A stretch of DNA of 10,575 nt from Candidatus Mancarchaeum sp. (GCA_027364995.1 DAHXOG010000017.1:1-10575); one strand, 5' to 3'. Shown: positions 1 to 6,376, counted from the first letter of the stretch. Notes: generated from the letters alone by a model not told the origin. A program made the numbers and translations.

Positions 1-1
1 A

Positions 2-1126
2 AAGGCAGAAGAACGGAAAAAACTGCATAGGGGGCAATTCGACAACATAGAAAAGGAGATACTACAGCTACTTAGTGACGATGCTAGAATGCCCGTAGAG
101 CGCATATCCAAAACTGTCGGAATAGCTACAGACACAGTAAGAAGGACAATAAAGAAATTAACCCAAAAATACGACATAAAATATACGTTGGATACCTATG
201 CTGCTTATAACCTCGGCTTCTACAGGTATATAATAACCGCAAGATTTGTTGGAAGATTGCCATATAAAAACGATATAATAAAAGAACTTTCCAAAGAACC
301 GAGGGTACAGTTCGTTGCGCTTACGAAAGGTTCGTATGACCTATTCATATACGGGCTTTTCGAGAATCCATTAAAGCTTGAGGAATGGCTATATTCGGTA
401 AGAAAGAGCGATACATTCATAAATTACAAATCGAAATGGAACATTTCATATTTTTTAATGGGTCATGGGAACATACCTTTAAGGGATGAATTCTTCGAAG
501 TAATAAAAGACAGGGTATGGCACAGGACAAAGGAAACTCCAAGAAAGCGCGAGGGAGATATATTTTACAGGCAGTATGCAGTACTAAGGGCATTAAACAG
601 AAACGGCAAGATGCCATTAAGCGATATAGATAAAGAATACCACCTCAGGCCCGGAATTGCAGATCTAACATACAAAGAATTGAAAGACAAGCAGACAATA
701 AGACGTGTAACAATATCCATGCAAAAAGCCCCTATAAACTATCTTGCAATAATAAATATAAACCAATTAAATATGAAGAGTTTCGAAAAAAATAGAAAAG
801 AATATCTGCTTTATACTCTTAAGGATGAAAGGTTATTCACGAACAAATTTGTAGCTGTTGGTGATATTGGAAGTATAGAAGGTTTGATACTAATACTTCC
901 AGCGTATGAATTCAACACACTTAAAGGTACAGAAGAGGATCTAATACGCATAACAAAGAATAAAACAGTAAAAAGCACAATAATAATAGATATATTATTA
1001 GGTAGCATAGACATAAACATGATCCCCCTCAAAAGGATAAGAATGTATGATCTATTAAAAACAGACTACAAAATGACTGATGAAGAAATAGCATCAAAAC
1101 TTAAAATGTTTAAAAACAACTTATAA
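2..1126 (+). CDS. Tandem Lrp/AsnC-like transcriptional regulator, 5' end outside the window
   Basis: Probable DNA-binding regulator. The reading frame is open to the left edge, so the true start lies upstream. The ATG at 89 is not credible as the start because it falls inside the first helix-turn-helix, which begins near 38 with FDNIEKEILQLL and continues through TVGIATDTVRRTIKKL, a classic Lrp/AsnC N-terminal pattern. A ligand-binding-like alpha/beta segment follows (numbering from the ATG at 89, residues 45-120, with the GSYDLFIYG strand typical of AsnC/RAM domains). The arrangement then repeats: a second HTH-like segment at about 160-208 (RQYAVLRALNRNGKM onward) and a second, more diverged alpha/beta segment at about 215-305. 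One polypeptide with two Lrp-like modules is longer than the usual 150-residue Lrp. No ligand or target can be inferred. The gene is AT-rich compared with rad50. The partial copy at 1281-1350 derives from this gene or a close paralogue. Confidence 0.72.
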   Translation, partial: KAEERKKLHRGQFDNIEKEILQLLSDDARMPVERISKTVGIATDTVRRTIKKLTQKYDIKYTLDTYAAYNLGFYRYIITARFVGRLPYKNDIIKELSKEPRVQFVALTKGSYDLFIYGLFENPLKLEEWLYSVRKSDTFINYKSKWNISYFLMGHGNIPLRDEFFEVIKDRVWHRTKETPRKREGDIFYRQYAVLRALNRNGKMPLSDIDKEYHLRPGIADLTYKELKDKQTIRRVTISMQKAPINYLAIININQLNMKSFEKNRKEYLLYTLKDERLFTNKFVAVGDIGSIEGLILILPAYEFNTLKGTEEDLIRITKNKTVKSTIIIDILLGSIDINMIPLKRIRMYDLLKTDYKMTDEEIASKLKMFKNNL

Positions 1127-1280
1127 AATTATGCTCCTCCGCCTCCACCACTCATGTTATCACCAAATATTTATATTTCAAGCAAAAATGGAACTGATGC
1201 ATTTAAATACCTTTTTATTTTAAGGTGTGGAGTGAAATAAAACACTAATTTTCCTGTAATTATGGCACATTTATGTCCTG

Positions 1281-1350
1281 AGCTTATGAATCCAATACTC
1301 TTAAAGATACAGAGGGAGACCTAATGCGCATAGCAAAAGGCAATGCCATA
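1281..1350 (+). pseudogene. Decayed partial copy of the upstream regulator's 3' coding region
   Basis: Bases 1281-1340 align without gaps to bases 901-960 of the upstream regulator at a constant offset of 380, with 46 of 60 identical by hand count. Read from 1282, the relic encodes AYESNTLKDTEGDLMRIAKG, against AYEFNTLKGTEEDLIRITKN in the intact gene. An in-frame TGA lies at 1279-1281 and similarity fades on both sides, so this is a dead remnant. The rest of the 288-base spacer (1127-1414) holds a TATA-like CATTTAAATA at 1200-1209 followed by a T-rich run to about 1221, which could be the relic's old promoter or a termination region of the upstream gene. No other gene is visible there. Confidence 0.75.
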
Positions 1351-1368
1351 ATGGCTCTGCAGCGATAT

Positions 1369-1380
1369 CGTTAAATATTA
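1369..1380 (+). promoter_or_regulatory. Putative TATA box for the 123-residue protein
   Basis: CGTTAAATATTA lies about 40 bases before the ATG at 1415, in a very AT-rich stretch. This spacing would place transcription start near 1400. A GTGGTA element at 1407-1412, just before the start codon, probably serves as the ribosome binding site. Confidence 0.45.
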
Positions 1381-1414
1381 TTAAAATAAAAATGTAAAAT
1401 AAAAGAGTGGTATC

Positions 1415-1786
1415 ATGTATAAACAAGCCGAATCCAAAAAAGATTACGAAATCGATCACAAAGGCAGGCTGAGCTCATCCTTAAAGCTAAAACCATTCGA
1501 TACTATGCTTAGGAAAGAGGTTCCAAGCAAAGAAAAGATATGGGCTGAAATCAAGGATGCCATAAAACCATACACCCTTTCCAAATACGAACACCTATTC
1601 TACAACCCTGGCAACGGCAAAGAATTCATGATAGTGAGGACCATACCAGTAGATAAAAAATCAGATAAAAAAACTGTTGAAGACACTGATAAAAAAATCT
1701 ATACCAAAAGCGAAATCGATGAATTTCTTTCCGTAAGGGATAAAGTCAAAGAAGTGCTTAAAAAGTACGGCATCCTGATCGAATAA
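1415..1786 (+). CDS. Hypothetical protein, 123 residues, lysine-rich
   Basis: I do not recognise this protein. It is small, soluble-looking and strongly charged, with no signal peptide, membrane segment or cysteine. Three parts are visible. Residues 1-45 are basic and polar (YKQAESKKDYEIDHKGRLSSS then LKLKPFDTMLRKEVPSKE). Residues 45-80 look like a compact fold (WAEIKDAIKPYTLSKYEHLF then KEFMIVRTIPV). A lysine/aspartate-rich linker (KKSDKKTVEDTDKK) leads to a predicted C-terminal helix (SEIDEFLSVRDKVKEVLKKYG). The ATG at 1415 is preceded by GTGGTA, which also precedes two other starts in this window, so the start is fairly secure. It has its own TATA-like element and stands alone between a decayed relic and rad50. 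Base composition matches the AT-rich left end. It is likely a real gene because the frame is clean and has start signals, but its function is unknown. Confidence 0.65.
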   Translation: MYKQAESKKDYEIDHKGRLSSSLKLKPFDTMLRKEVPSKEKIWAEIKDAIKPYTLSKYEHLFYNPGNGKEFMIVRTIPVDKKSDKKTVEDTDKKIYTKSEIDEFLSVRDKVKEVLKKYGILIE

Positions 1787-1874
1787 CTTTACGGGAAATC
1801 GTGCATGGTCCATAGCCGGAATCAAGCACTACGGGCAAGCTCCTTAAACGCTGTTGCACCTAATCCTAAGAAAG

Positions 1875-1885
1875 AATATAAATTT
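1875..1885 (+). promoter_or_regulatory. Putative TATA box upstream of rad50
   Basis: AATATAAATTT sits about 45-50 bases before the rad50 ATG at 1928, giving an expected transcription start near 1905. The rest of the 141-base spacer (1787-1927) contains no recognisable RNA gene. It does hold a GGGTGAG element (1886-1893) followed by a four-codon ATG-to-TAA reading frame at 1900-1914. Confidence 0.5.
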
Positions 1886-1927
1886 TGGGTGAGATTCTAA
1901 TGCATCATACCTAACGGCGCTGGCATT

Positions 1928-4231
1928 ATGATCAAATCCATAAAATTGACTAATTGGAAAACGCACAAGGACACTTATCTGGAATTCCAGAAGGGCAACA
2001 ATGTCATAATAGGCCTGATGGGAGCCGGAAAGAGCTCCATGATGGATGCGATATCGTTTGCGCTTTTCGGCACATTCCCTGCGCTTGAGCACAGGCGCTA
2101 TAAGGTAGAGGACATAATAATGAACAGGCCAGAAAGGAAGTCCTCTGCAACGGTGGAGCTTGAATTGCTGCTTGGCAATGACACCTACAAGATATCAAGG
2201 ACCATAAGCAAGGCAAAGAAAAACGAATCCAAGCTGGAAAAGAACGGGAAATACCTCCAAACACAATCGGAGCGGGTAACCGAAGAGATAGAATCGATAC
2301 TTAAGATAAACTACGATGTTTTTTCAAGGGCAATATACGCAGAGCAAAACAGGCTCGACTATTTTTTGGAGCTAAGGAAGGGCGAGCGCAAGAAGCAGAT
2401 AGACGAAATGCTTGGGCTGGACAGGTTCGCGCTTGCGGAAGAGAACTCCACATCGTTGGCCAACGCCATAAAATCACTTATAGCAGAGGACGAGAAGTTC
2501 GTTCAAAATGCAGATATAAAATCTATGCAGGAAAGGCTAAAAGGGCTAACCGAAGAGCTTTCCAATGCAGCAGAGAACGAGAAAAAGCACAGGGAAGACT
2601 CCAGAAAGATGAAGGAGCAGCTCGCGGCGATAAAGCAGGAGTACCAAAAGATGAAGGAGCAGAACGACAAGCGCATGGCATTGGCAAAGGGCATAGCGGA
2701 GATAGAAAGCAAGATCTCCACATTGAAATCGCAGCTGGCAAAGATAGAGGTCCAGAAGGAAAGCCTCGAGGAGCTCGCAGCATCGGAGCACGATCTCTCG
2801 GAATCCATAAAAGCGCTGAAGAACGACATAGAGTCAAAGCGCGCAAGGGAGAAGGAATGCATAAGCTCATTATCGTCGTATAAGGCCGAGCTCAAGCAAA
2901 GCCTTGAGGCCAAGCATAAGCTTGAGGAGGCATCAAGGCAGATGGATGGCATTTCGATAAAGGAATTGAAGGAAAGCATAAAATCCATGCAGGACGCATT
3001 CAATTCAAGCATATCCGAGGTGTCCAAGGCCGAGGGCATGCTCTCCGAGACAAGGAAATGGCTCAACGAGCTCAACGAGCATGAGGGAAAATGCCCCATA
3101 TGCGAAAGGCCACTGAGCGGCGAGCTAAAGGACCATATAACGAGCGAGCGGCAAGAGCTCATACGCAAATTCGAAGAAACCATAAAGCTCAACAAAGCCG
3201 AGTCAGAAAAGGCAAAAAAGGAACTGGAAGAGCTCAACTCCAAGCTTACACGTGCAAATAAAATAAGCACGCAGATAGAGTCGTATTCTGAATCGGCATC
3301 AAAATACGAGGCTTTAGTCCAAAAGGCCGAAGAATACGAGGGCCAGGCATCCGCAATAAAGGAAGAGCTGGCGAGCTTGACATCAAGGATGGACAAGCTC
3401 TCATCATCGCTGGAAAGCCTGCATAACAGGATGGATTCCATAAAGCGCGCAAAATCCCTGCAGGCGGAGATAACAGCTTCGGAAAACGATCTCAAGAGCA
3501 AAAACGAGGAGATAAAGCAGATAAGCGTTACCGATAATGCCATAGAGCAGGTAAGGGAAAGCTACAATTCAATCAATGCCGAATACGCAAAGAACAATGC
3601 GGAACTTAATGCGCTTATCGAGTCATCCTCAAAGCTGAAATCGCAGATTGACGAGTCAACGAAGTCAATATCGCAGATAACCGCGATGGAGGAAAAAATA
3701 GGGAAAAGGCGCAAGCTTCATTCAGAAATATCGCGCTTCAAAACAGCATTGATAACCACGGAATCGCAGCTTAGACTAAGGCTTGTCACATCCATAAACG
3801 AATTGCTTGAGGGATTATGGCTTGGCCTGTACCCGTACGGTGATTATGCAGGCATTGCGCTCCGCGCATATCCTGATGACTATGCGCTTGAGGCTGCGAT
3901 CCAAATGGATGGCGAAAGGGAATGGATGCAAATAGAGGGAGTCGCCAGCGGCGGCGAAAGGAGCGTGGCATGCCTGGCATTGCGCATAGCGCTATCCATG
4001 GTTATAGTGCCTAACCTGAAATGGCTCATACTCGACGAGCCGACGCACAATATAGACTCGCAGGGCATAACCAAGATCATAGAGGTATTCAGCAATTCGC
4101 TGCCGAGCATAGTCGACCAGATATTCATAATAACCCATGACGATGCGCTGAAGCAGATACATAGCGCAAGGATATACGAATTAGACAGGGACAAGGGGAT
4201 AAACGGCCCCACTACAATAAATACGGAGTAA
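1928..4231 (+). CDS. rad50: Rad50-type DNA repair ATPase with zinc hook
   Basis: SMC-like ATPase that normally partners Mre11 nuclease in processing DNA double-strand ends. The 767-residue protein shows the full set of parts: N-terminal Walker A (GLMGAGKS, residues 29-36), Q-loop glutamine near 140 (YAEQNRLDYFLELRKGERKK), a first coiled-coil arm to about 385, the zinc hook CPIC at 389-392, a returning coiled-coil arm to about 630, the ABC signature ASGGERS (673-679), Walker B LILDEPT with D703 and E704, and the switch histidine H737 (IITHDD). The hook lies near the middle, as expected. It is shorter than many archaeal Rad50 proteins, mainly in the arms. The ATG at 1928 gives the canonical start IKSIKLTNWKTH; an in-frame stop lies 30 bases upstream. 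No Mre11, HerA or NurA gene is adjacent, so partners must be encoded elsewhere. SbcC-like naming is possible, but the hook and size favour Rad50. Confidence 0.95.
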   Translation: MIKSIKLTNWKTHKDTYLEFQKGNNVIIGLMGAGKSSMMDAISFALFGTFPALEHRRYKVEDIIMNRPERKSSATVELELLLGNDTYKISRTISKAKKNESKLEKNGKYLQTQSERVTEEIESILKINYDVFSRAIYAEQNRLDYFLELRKGERKKQIDEMLGLDRFALAEENSTSLANAIKSLIAEDEKFVQNADIKSMQERLKGLTEELSNAAENEKKHREDSRKMKEQLAAIKQEYQKMKEQNDKRMALAKGIAEIESKISTLKSQLAKIEVQKESLEELAASEHDLSESIKALKNDIESKRAREKECISSLSSYKAELKQSLEAKHKLEEASRQMDGISIKELKESIKSMQDAFNSSISEVSKAEGMLSETRKWLNELNEHEGKCPICERPLSGELKDHITSERQELIRKFEETIKLNKAESEKAKKELEELNSKLTRANKISTQIESYSESASKYEALVQKAEEYEGQASAIKEELASLTSRMDKLSSSLESLHNRMDSIKRAKSLQAEITASENDLKSKNEEIKQISVTDNAIEQVRESYNSINAEYAKNNAELNALIESSSKLKSQIDESTKSISQITAMEEKIGKRRKLHSEISRFKTALITTESQLRLRLVTSINELLEGLWLGLYPYGDYAGIALRAYPDDYALEAAIQMDGEREWMQIEGVASGGERSVACLALRIALSMVIVPNLKWLILDEPTHNIDSQGITKIIEVFSNSLPSIVDQIFIITHDDALKQIHSARIYELDRDKGINGPTTINTE

Positions 4232-4266
4232 AATTTACCTCCCTACAACGAATTGCAGCCCTAACG

Positions 4267-4277
4267 TTTATATATTA
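4267..4277 (+). promoter_or_regulatory. TATA box of icd
   Basis: TTTATATATTA is close to the archaeal consensus and lies about 60 bases before the ATG at 4334, predicting transcription from about 4300. A GTGGTA element at 4324-4329 precedes the start codon by four bases. Confidence 0.6.
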
Positions 4278-4333
4278 TTGCAAAAATCTTACCAATATAA
4301 TTCATAATGCTAAATATCATAAAGTGGTAGTAT

Positions 4334-5590
4334 ATGGAAAAGAATAATCAGAGAGAGAACAATGCGGAAGAGAACAACCAAACCATAAAGATGGAAGGGG
4401 ATAAATGGACGACACCTGATATGCCCACGATACCTTTTACATACGGCGACGGGATAGGCCCTGAGATAACGGCAGCCGCGATATCCATAATGGATGCTGC
4501 AGTAGAGAAGGCTTACAATGGCAGCAAGAAAATAAACTGGCTGCATGTGGATGCTGGCGAAGAAGCCCAAAAGAAATACGGCACGGGGCTGCCTGACGAA
4601 ACAATGGAGACGATAAAGAAGTATAAAATAATATTCAAAGGGCCGCTGACCACTCCAGTAGGATCCGGATTCAGGTCGCTTAATGTTACATTGAGGCTGG
4701 CTATGGACCTGTACGCCAATATAAGGCCTGTAAAATACATAAACGGCCTGGACAGCCCGTTGAAATACCCCGAAAAGGTCGACATGGTCATATTCCGTGA
4801 GAATACCGACGACATATATACTGGCATAGAATGGCCTTATAACAGCGCAGAGGCGGAAAAGCTCCGAGAATTCCTAAAGAGCTCATTCGACGTCAACATA
4901 GATCATGATGCAGGCATAGGCATAAAGCCAATCGGAAAAGCAAAGACGCAGAGGATAACGAGGATGGCGATAAAATACGCGATAGAAAACAACAGGAAGT
5001 CAGTAACCGTCATGCATAAGGGCAACATAATGAAGTACACCGAGGGCGCATTCAAGGACTGGGCGTATGAGGTCGCAACGAAGGAATTCAGGGACAAGAT
5101 AATAACCGAGGACGAGCTATATTCCAAGTACGCAGGCAAAATGCCGGAAGGCAAGATATTATTCAACGACAGGATAGCCGATAACATGTTCCAGCAGATA
5201 ATAACAAAGCCGGATACATACGACGTCATACTTGCGCCCAACCTTAACGGGGACTATATCTCTGACGCATGCGGCGCATTGATCGGGGACATAGGCGTGC
5301 TCGGAGGAGCGAACATAGGAGACAACGGCGGAATGTTCGAAGCTGCACACGGCACAGCGCCAAAATACGCAGGCAAAAACGTGGCGAATCCTATGGGAAT
5401 ACTCAAGGCGGGAGAGCTCATGCTCACATTCATGGGATGGACCGAGGCATCGGAGCTCATTGCCAAGGCGGTAGAAAAATCCATGAAGGACAGGAAGGTC
5501 ACGCCAGACATAGCGAGGTACATGGGAGTAGACGCATTGGGAACAAAGGAATTCGCCCAATACTTAGTGGAAGCGATAAAAACGGCATAA
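4334..5590 (+). CDS. icd: Isocitrate dehydrogenase, NADP-type
   Basis: Converts isocitrate to 2-oxoglutarate and CO2 with reduction of NADP in the TCA cycle, in the cytoplasm. The 418 residues match the homodimeric bacterial/archaeal enzyme. GDGIGPEI lies near the start. The substrate site is S115, N117, R121, R131 and R155, with Y162 (FRENTDDIYTGIEW), K229 (MHKGNIMKYTEGAFKDW), and metal ligands D283, D307 and D311 (NLNGDYISDA). Coenzyme residues K344 and Y345 (HGTAPKYAG) and R395 match the NADP-binding set of the E. coli enzyme, but the tyrosine known there at 391 is proline here. The RSLNVTLR substrate motif, not a leucine-pathway type, argues against isopropylmalate dehydrogenase. The first 20 residues form an Asn/Glu-rich extension; Met20 is an alternative start, but the GTGGTA element favours 4334. 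It appears to be a single-gene unit with its own TATA box. Confidence 0.94.
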   Translation: MEKNNQRENNAEENNQTIKMEGDKWTTPDMPTIPFTYGDGIGPEITAAAISIMDAAVEKAYNGSKKINWLHVDAGEEAQKKYGTGLPDETMETIKKYKIIFKGPLTTPVGSGFRSLNVTLRLAMDLYANIRPVKYINGLDSPLKYPEKVDMVIFRENTDDIYTGIEWPYNSAEAEKLREFLKSSFDVNIDHDAGIGIKPIGKAKTQRITRMAIKYAIENNRKSVTVMHKGNIMKYTEGAFKDWAYEVATKEFRDKIITEDELYSKYAGKMPEGKILFNDRIADNMFQQIITKPDTYDVILAPNLNGDYISDACGALIGDIGVLGGANIGDNGGMFEAAHGTAPKYAGKNVANPMGILKAGELMLTFMGWTEASELIAKAVEKSMKDRKVTPDIARYMGVDALGTKEFAQYLVEAIKTA

Positions 5591-5658
5591 CATGTCTTAG
5601 AAACCTTAAAATTCTAGAGGACTCTGGGATTATTGGACACGATTGCTGAAGCAAAGCC

Positions 5659-5668
5659 ATATATATTT
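5659..5668 (+). promoter_or_regulatory. TATA box of the toxin-antitoxin-like operon
   Basis: ATATATATTT lies about 70 bases before the first start codon (5732), predicting transcription from about 5690. That places the direct repeats over and just upstream of the start point and the palindrome just downstream of it, a layout suited to repression. Confidence 0.6.
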
Positions 5669-5670
5669 AC

Positions 5671-5700
5671 TTATACTTAATTATACTTAGATAATACTTA
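5671..5700 (+). repeat. Three phased ATACTTA direct repeats in the operon promoter
   Basis: ATACTTA occurs at 5673-5679, 5683-5689 and 5694-5700, that is at 10 and 11 base intervals, close to one helical turn each. The first two sit in the longer unit TTATACTTA. Copies on one face of the helix between TATA box and palindrome look like a protein-binding array. The likely ligand is the adjacent winged-helix protein; this is inference. Confidence 0.6.
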
Positions 5701-5701
5701 A

Positions 5702-5721
5702 TAGTTATTAATTAATAACTA
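5702..5721. promoter_or_regulatory. Perfect 20-bp palindromic operator candidate
   Basis: TAGTTATTAATTAATAACTA is its own reverse complement over all 20 bases and ends 10 bases before the ATG at 5732. Its position between promoter and first gene is that of an autoregulatory operator in toxin-antitoxin operons. It could also form a hairpin in the mRNA leader beside the ribosome binding site. Confidence 0.65.
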
Positions 5722-5731
5722 AGTGGTAAAT

Positions 5732-6010
5732 ATGGCAAGAACAAATTCGTTGCAAATAAACAGGCCCTCTCCAACTCTAAATACAGTAATAATGGTAGAA
5801 AATGTAATTAAAAAATCTAAAAACTCCGTCATAACAATAGCCGAGATAAAGAGGGCATTGCCAAAGCAGGTTAATCATAATACTCTTATGGTAATACTTG
5901 AATATCTGGAGCAGAGCGGAAAGATACTTGTGACGTTAAAGGGAATAACCTGGCTGCCAAATGCAAACCAAAATCTCGCAAGGGCAATAGCTAAAGGGCG
6001 TGAGATATGA
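5732..6010 (+). CDS. Small winged-helix DNA-binding protein, probable antitoxin
   Basis: Probable DNA-binding partner and autorepressor of the RelE-like protein encoded directly downstream. The 92 residues begin with a short polar arm, followed by a predicted helix (LNTVIMVENVIKKS, about 16-29). Next come a helix-turn-helix (TIAEIKRALPKQVNHNTLMVILEYL, about 35-59, split by a turn near KQVNHN) and a wing-like hairpin (GKILVTLKGITWLP). A basic, disordered-looking tail (LARAIAKGREI) could bind the toxin. I chose the ATG at 5732 over the in-frame GTG at 5723, because GTGGTA at 5723-5728 matches the element before two other starts here and probably acts as the ribosome binding site. The stop codon overlaps the next start as ATGA, implying translational coupling. 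Known RelE partners are mostly ribbon-helix-helix or AbrB-like proteins, so a winged-helix partner is less usual. The antitoxin role rests on context. Confidence 0.7.
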   Translation: MARTNSLQINRPSPTLNTVIMVENVIKKSKNSVITIAEIKRALPKQVNHNTLMVILEYLEQSGKILVTLKGITWLPNANQNLARAIAKGREI

Positions 6011-6360
6011 AGCCTGTGCGAGTAATACTCTCACCTGAGGCAGAGGAGGCATACAAATACTTAAAAGCCGAGGCGCCGAAATCAAAAATAGAACGCACCA
6101 TTCTAAACTCGTTAGAAAAGAAGAAGGAATTAATTAAGTTAAACCCACACTATGGCGAACCTATATCGAAGATCCATATACCACGCGAGTATATAGCAAA
6201 GTATGGCGTCGACAATCTTTTCTGGGTAAAGCTCCCAAGCTTCTGGAGAATGCTTTACACTCTTACTAATGATGAGAAAGAAATCGAGATAATCGCCTTC
6301 GTCTTAGACATAATCGACCATAAGCAATATGACAAGAGATTTGGTTATAGAAAGAAATAA
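6007..6360 (+). CDS. RelE/ParE-superfamily toxin-like protein
   Basis: Probable toxin of a type II toxin-antitoxin pair; family members of RelE type cleave mRNA on the ribosome. The 117 residues open with a beta strand and acidic helix (VRVILSPEAEEAYKYLKAEA), as in RelE folds. A lysine-rich helix (about 26-45) follows, then GEPISKIHIP, the core strands FWVKLPSFWRMLYTL (72-86) with R81, and IEIIAFVLDIIDHKQYDKRF (93-112) with the C-terminal His105/Tyr108 pair. The DHKxYDKxFGY ending resembles an archaeal RelE-like family I know from acidophilic archaea; this is recalled, not searched. The start ATG overlaps the stop of the winged-helix gene by four bases, so expression should be coupled. R81 and H105/Y108 are candidate functional residues by position only. 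The gene ends cleanly and appears intact. Confidence 0.75.
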   Translation: MKPVRVILSPEAEEAYKYLKAEAPKSKIERTILNSLEKKKELIKLNPHYGEPISKIHIPREYIAKYGVDNLFWVKLPSFWRMLYTLTNDEKEIEIIAFVLDIIDHKQYDKRFGYRKK

Positions 6361-6365
6361 TGAAA

Positions 6366-6376
6366 CTTATATAAAG
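6366..6376. promoter_or_regulatory. Orphan TATA-like element between convergent genes
   Basis: CTTATATAAAG starts five bases after the stop of the RelE-like gene, where neither convergent neighbour needs a promoter. On the plus strand a GAGGGG element (6413-6418) and an ATG at 6423 follow at suitable spacing, opening a 38-codon arginine-rich frame to 6539 antisense to the end of the disulfide oxidoreductase gene. It may promote an antisense or small RNA, or be chance. Confidence 0.3.

Noticed and set aside
1129..1155. Minus-strand mini-frame encoding MSGGGGGA
   Set aside because: It is only eight codons, with no convincing ribosome binding site. The frame reaches a stop five codons upstream of its ATG, so it is not the tail of a longer gene.
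1795..1870. GC-richer spacer before rad50 examined for a tRNA or small RNA
   Set aside because: No cloverleaf pairing, GGTTC-type T-loop, or C/D box pair could be found on either strand.
1822..1893. Minus-strand frame reading GLGATAFKELARSA before a stop, resembling a protein C-terminus
   Set aside because: It is closed after about 23 codons and has no start codon. It could be a gene relic, but there is no second copy in the window to compare.
1805..1900. 31-codon plus-strand frame before rad50
   Set aside because: It has no promoter or ribosome binding site at suitable distance and no recognisable motif; random frames of this length are expected.
2503..3543. Long minus-strand open frame of 346 codons inside rad50
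   Set aside because: It is the antisense of the coiled-coil arms. Its Ser/Phe/Leu-rich composition simply mirrors the Lys/Glu/Ala codons of rad50, and it has no start signals.
4334..5590. 3-Isopropylmalate dehydrogenase as the identity of the icd gene
   Set aside because: The SxNxxxR substrate motif, length of 418 residues, and HGTAPKY cofactor loop all fit isocitrate dehydrogenase.
5269..5649. Arginine/histidine-rich plus-strand frame overlapping the end of icd
   Set aside because: It is an out-of-frame shadow of icd with no start signals and an implausible composition.
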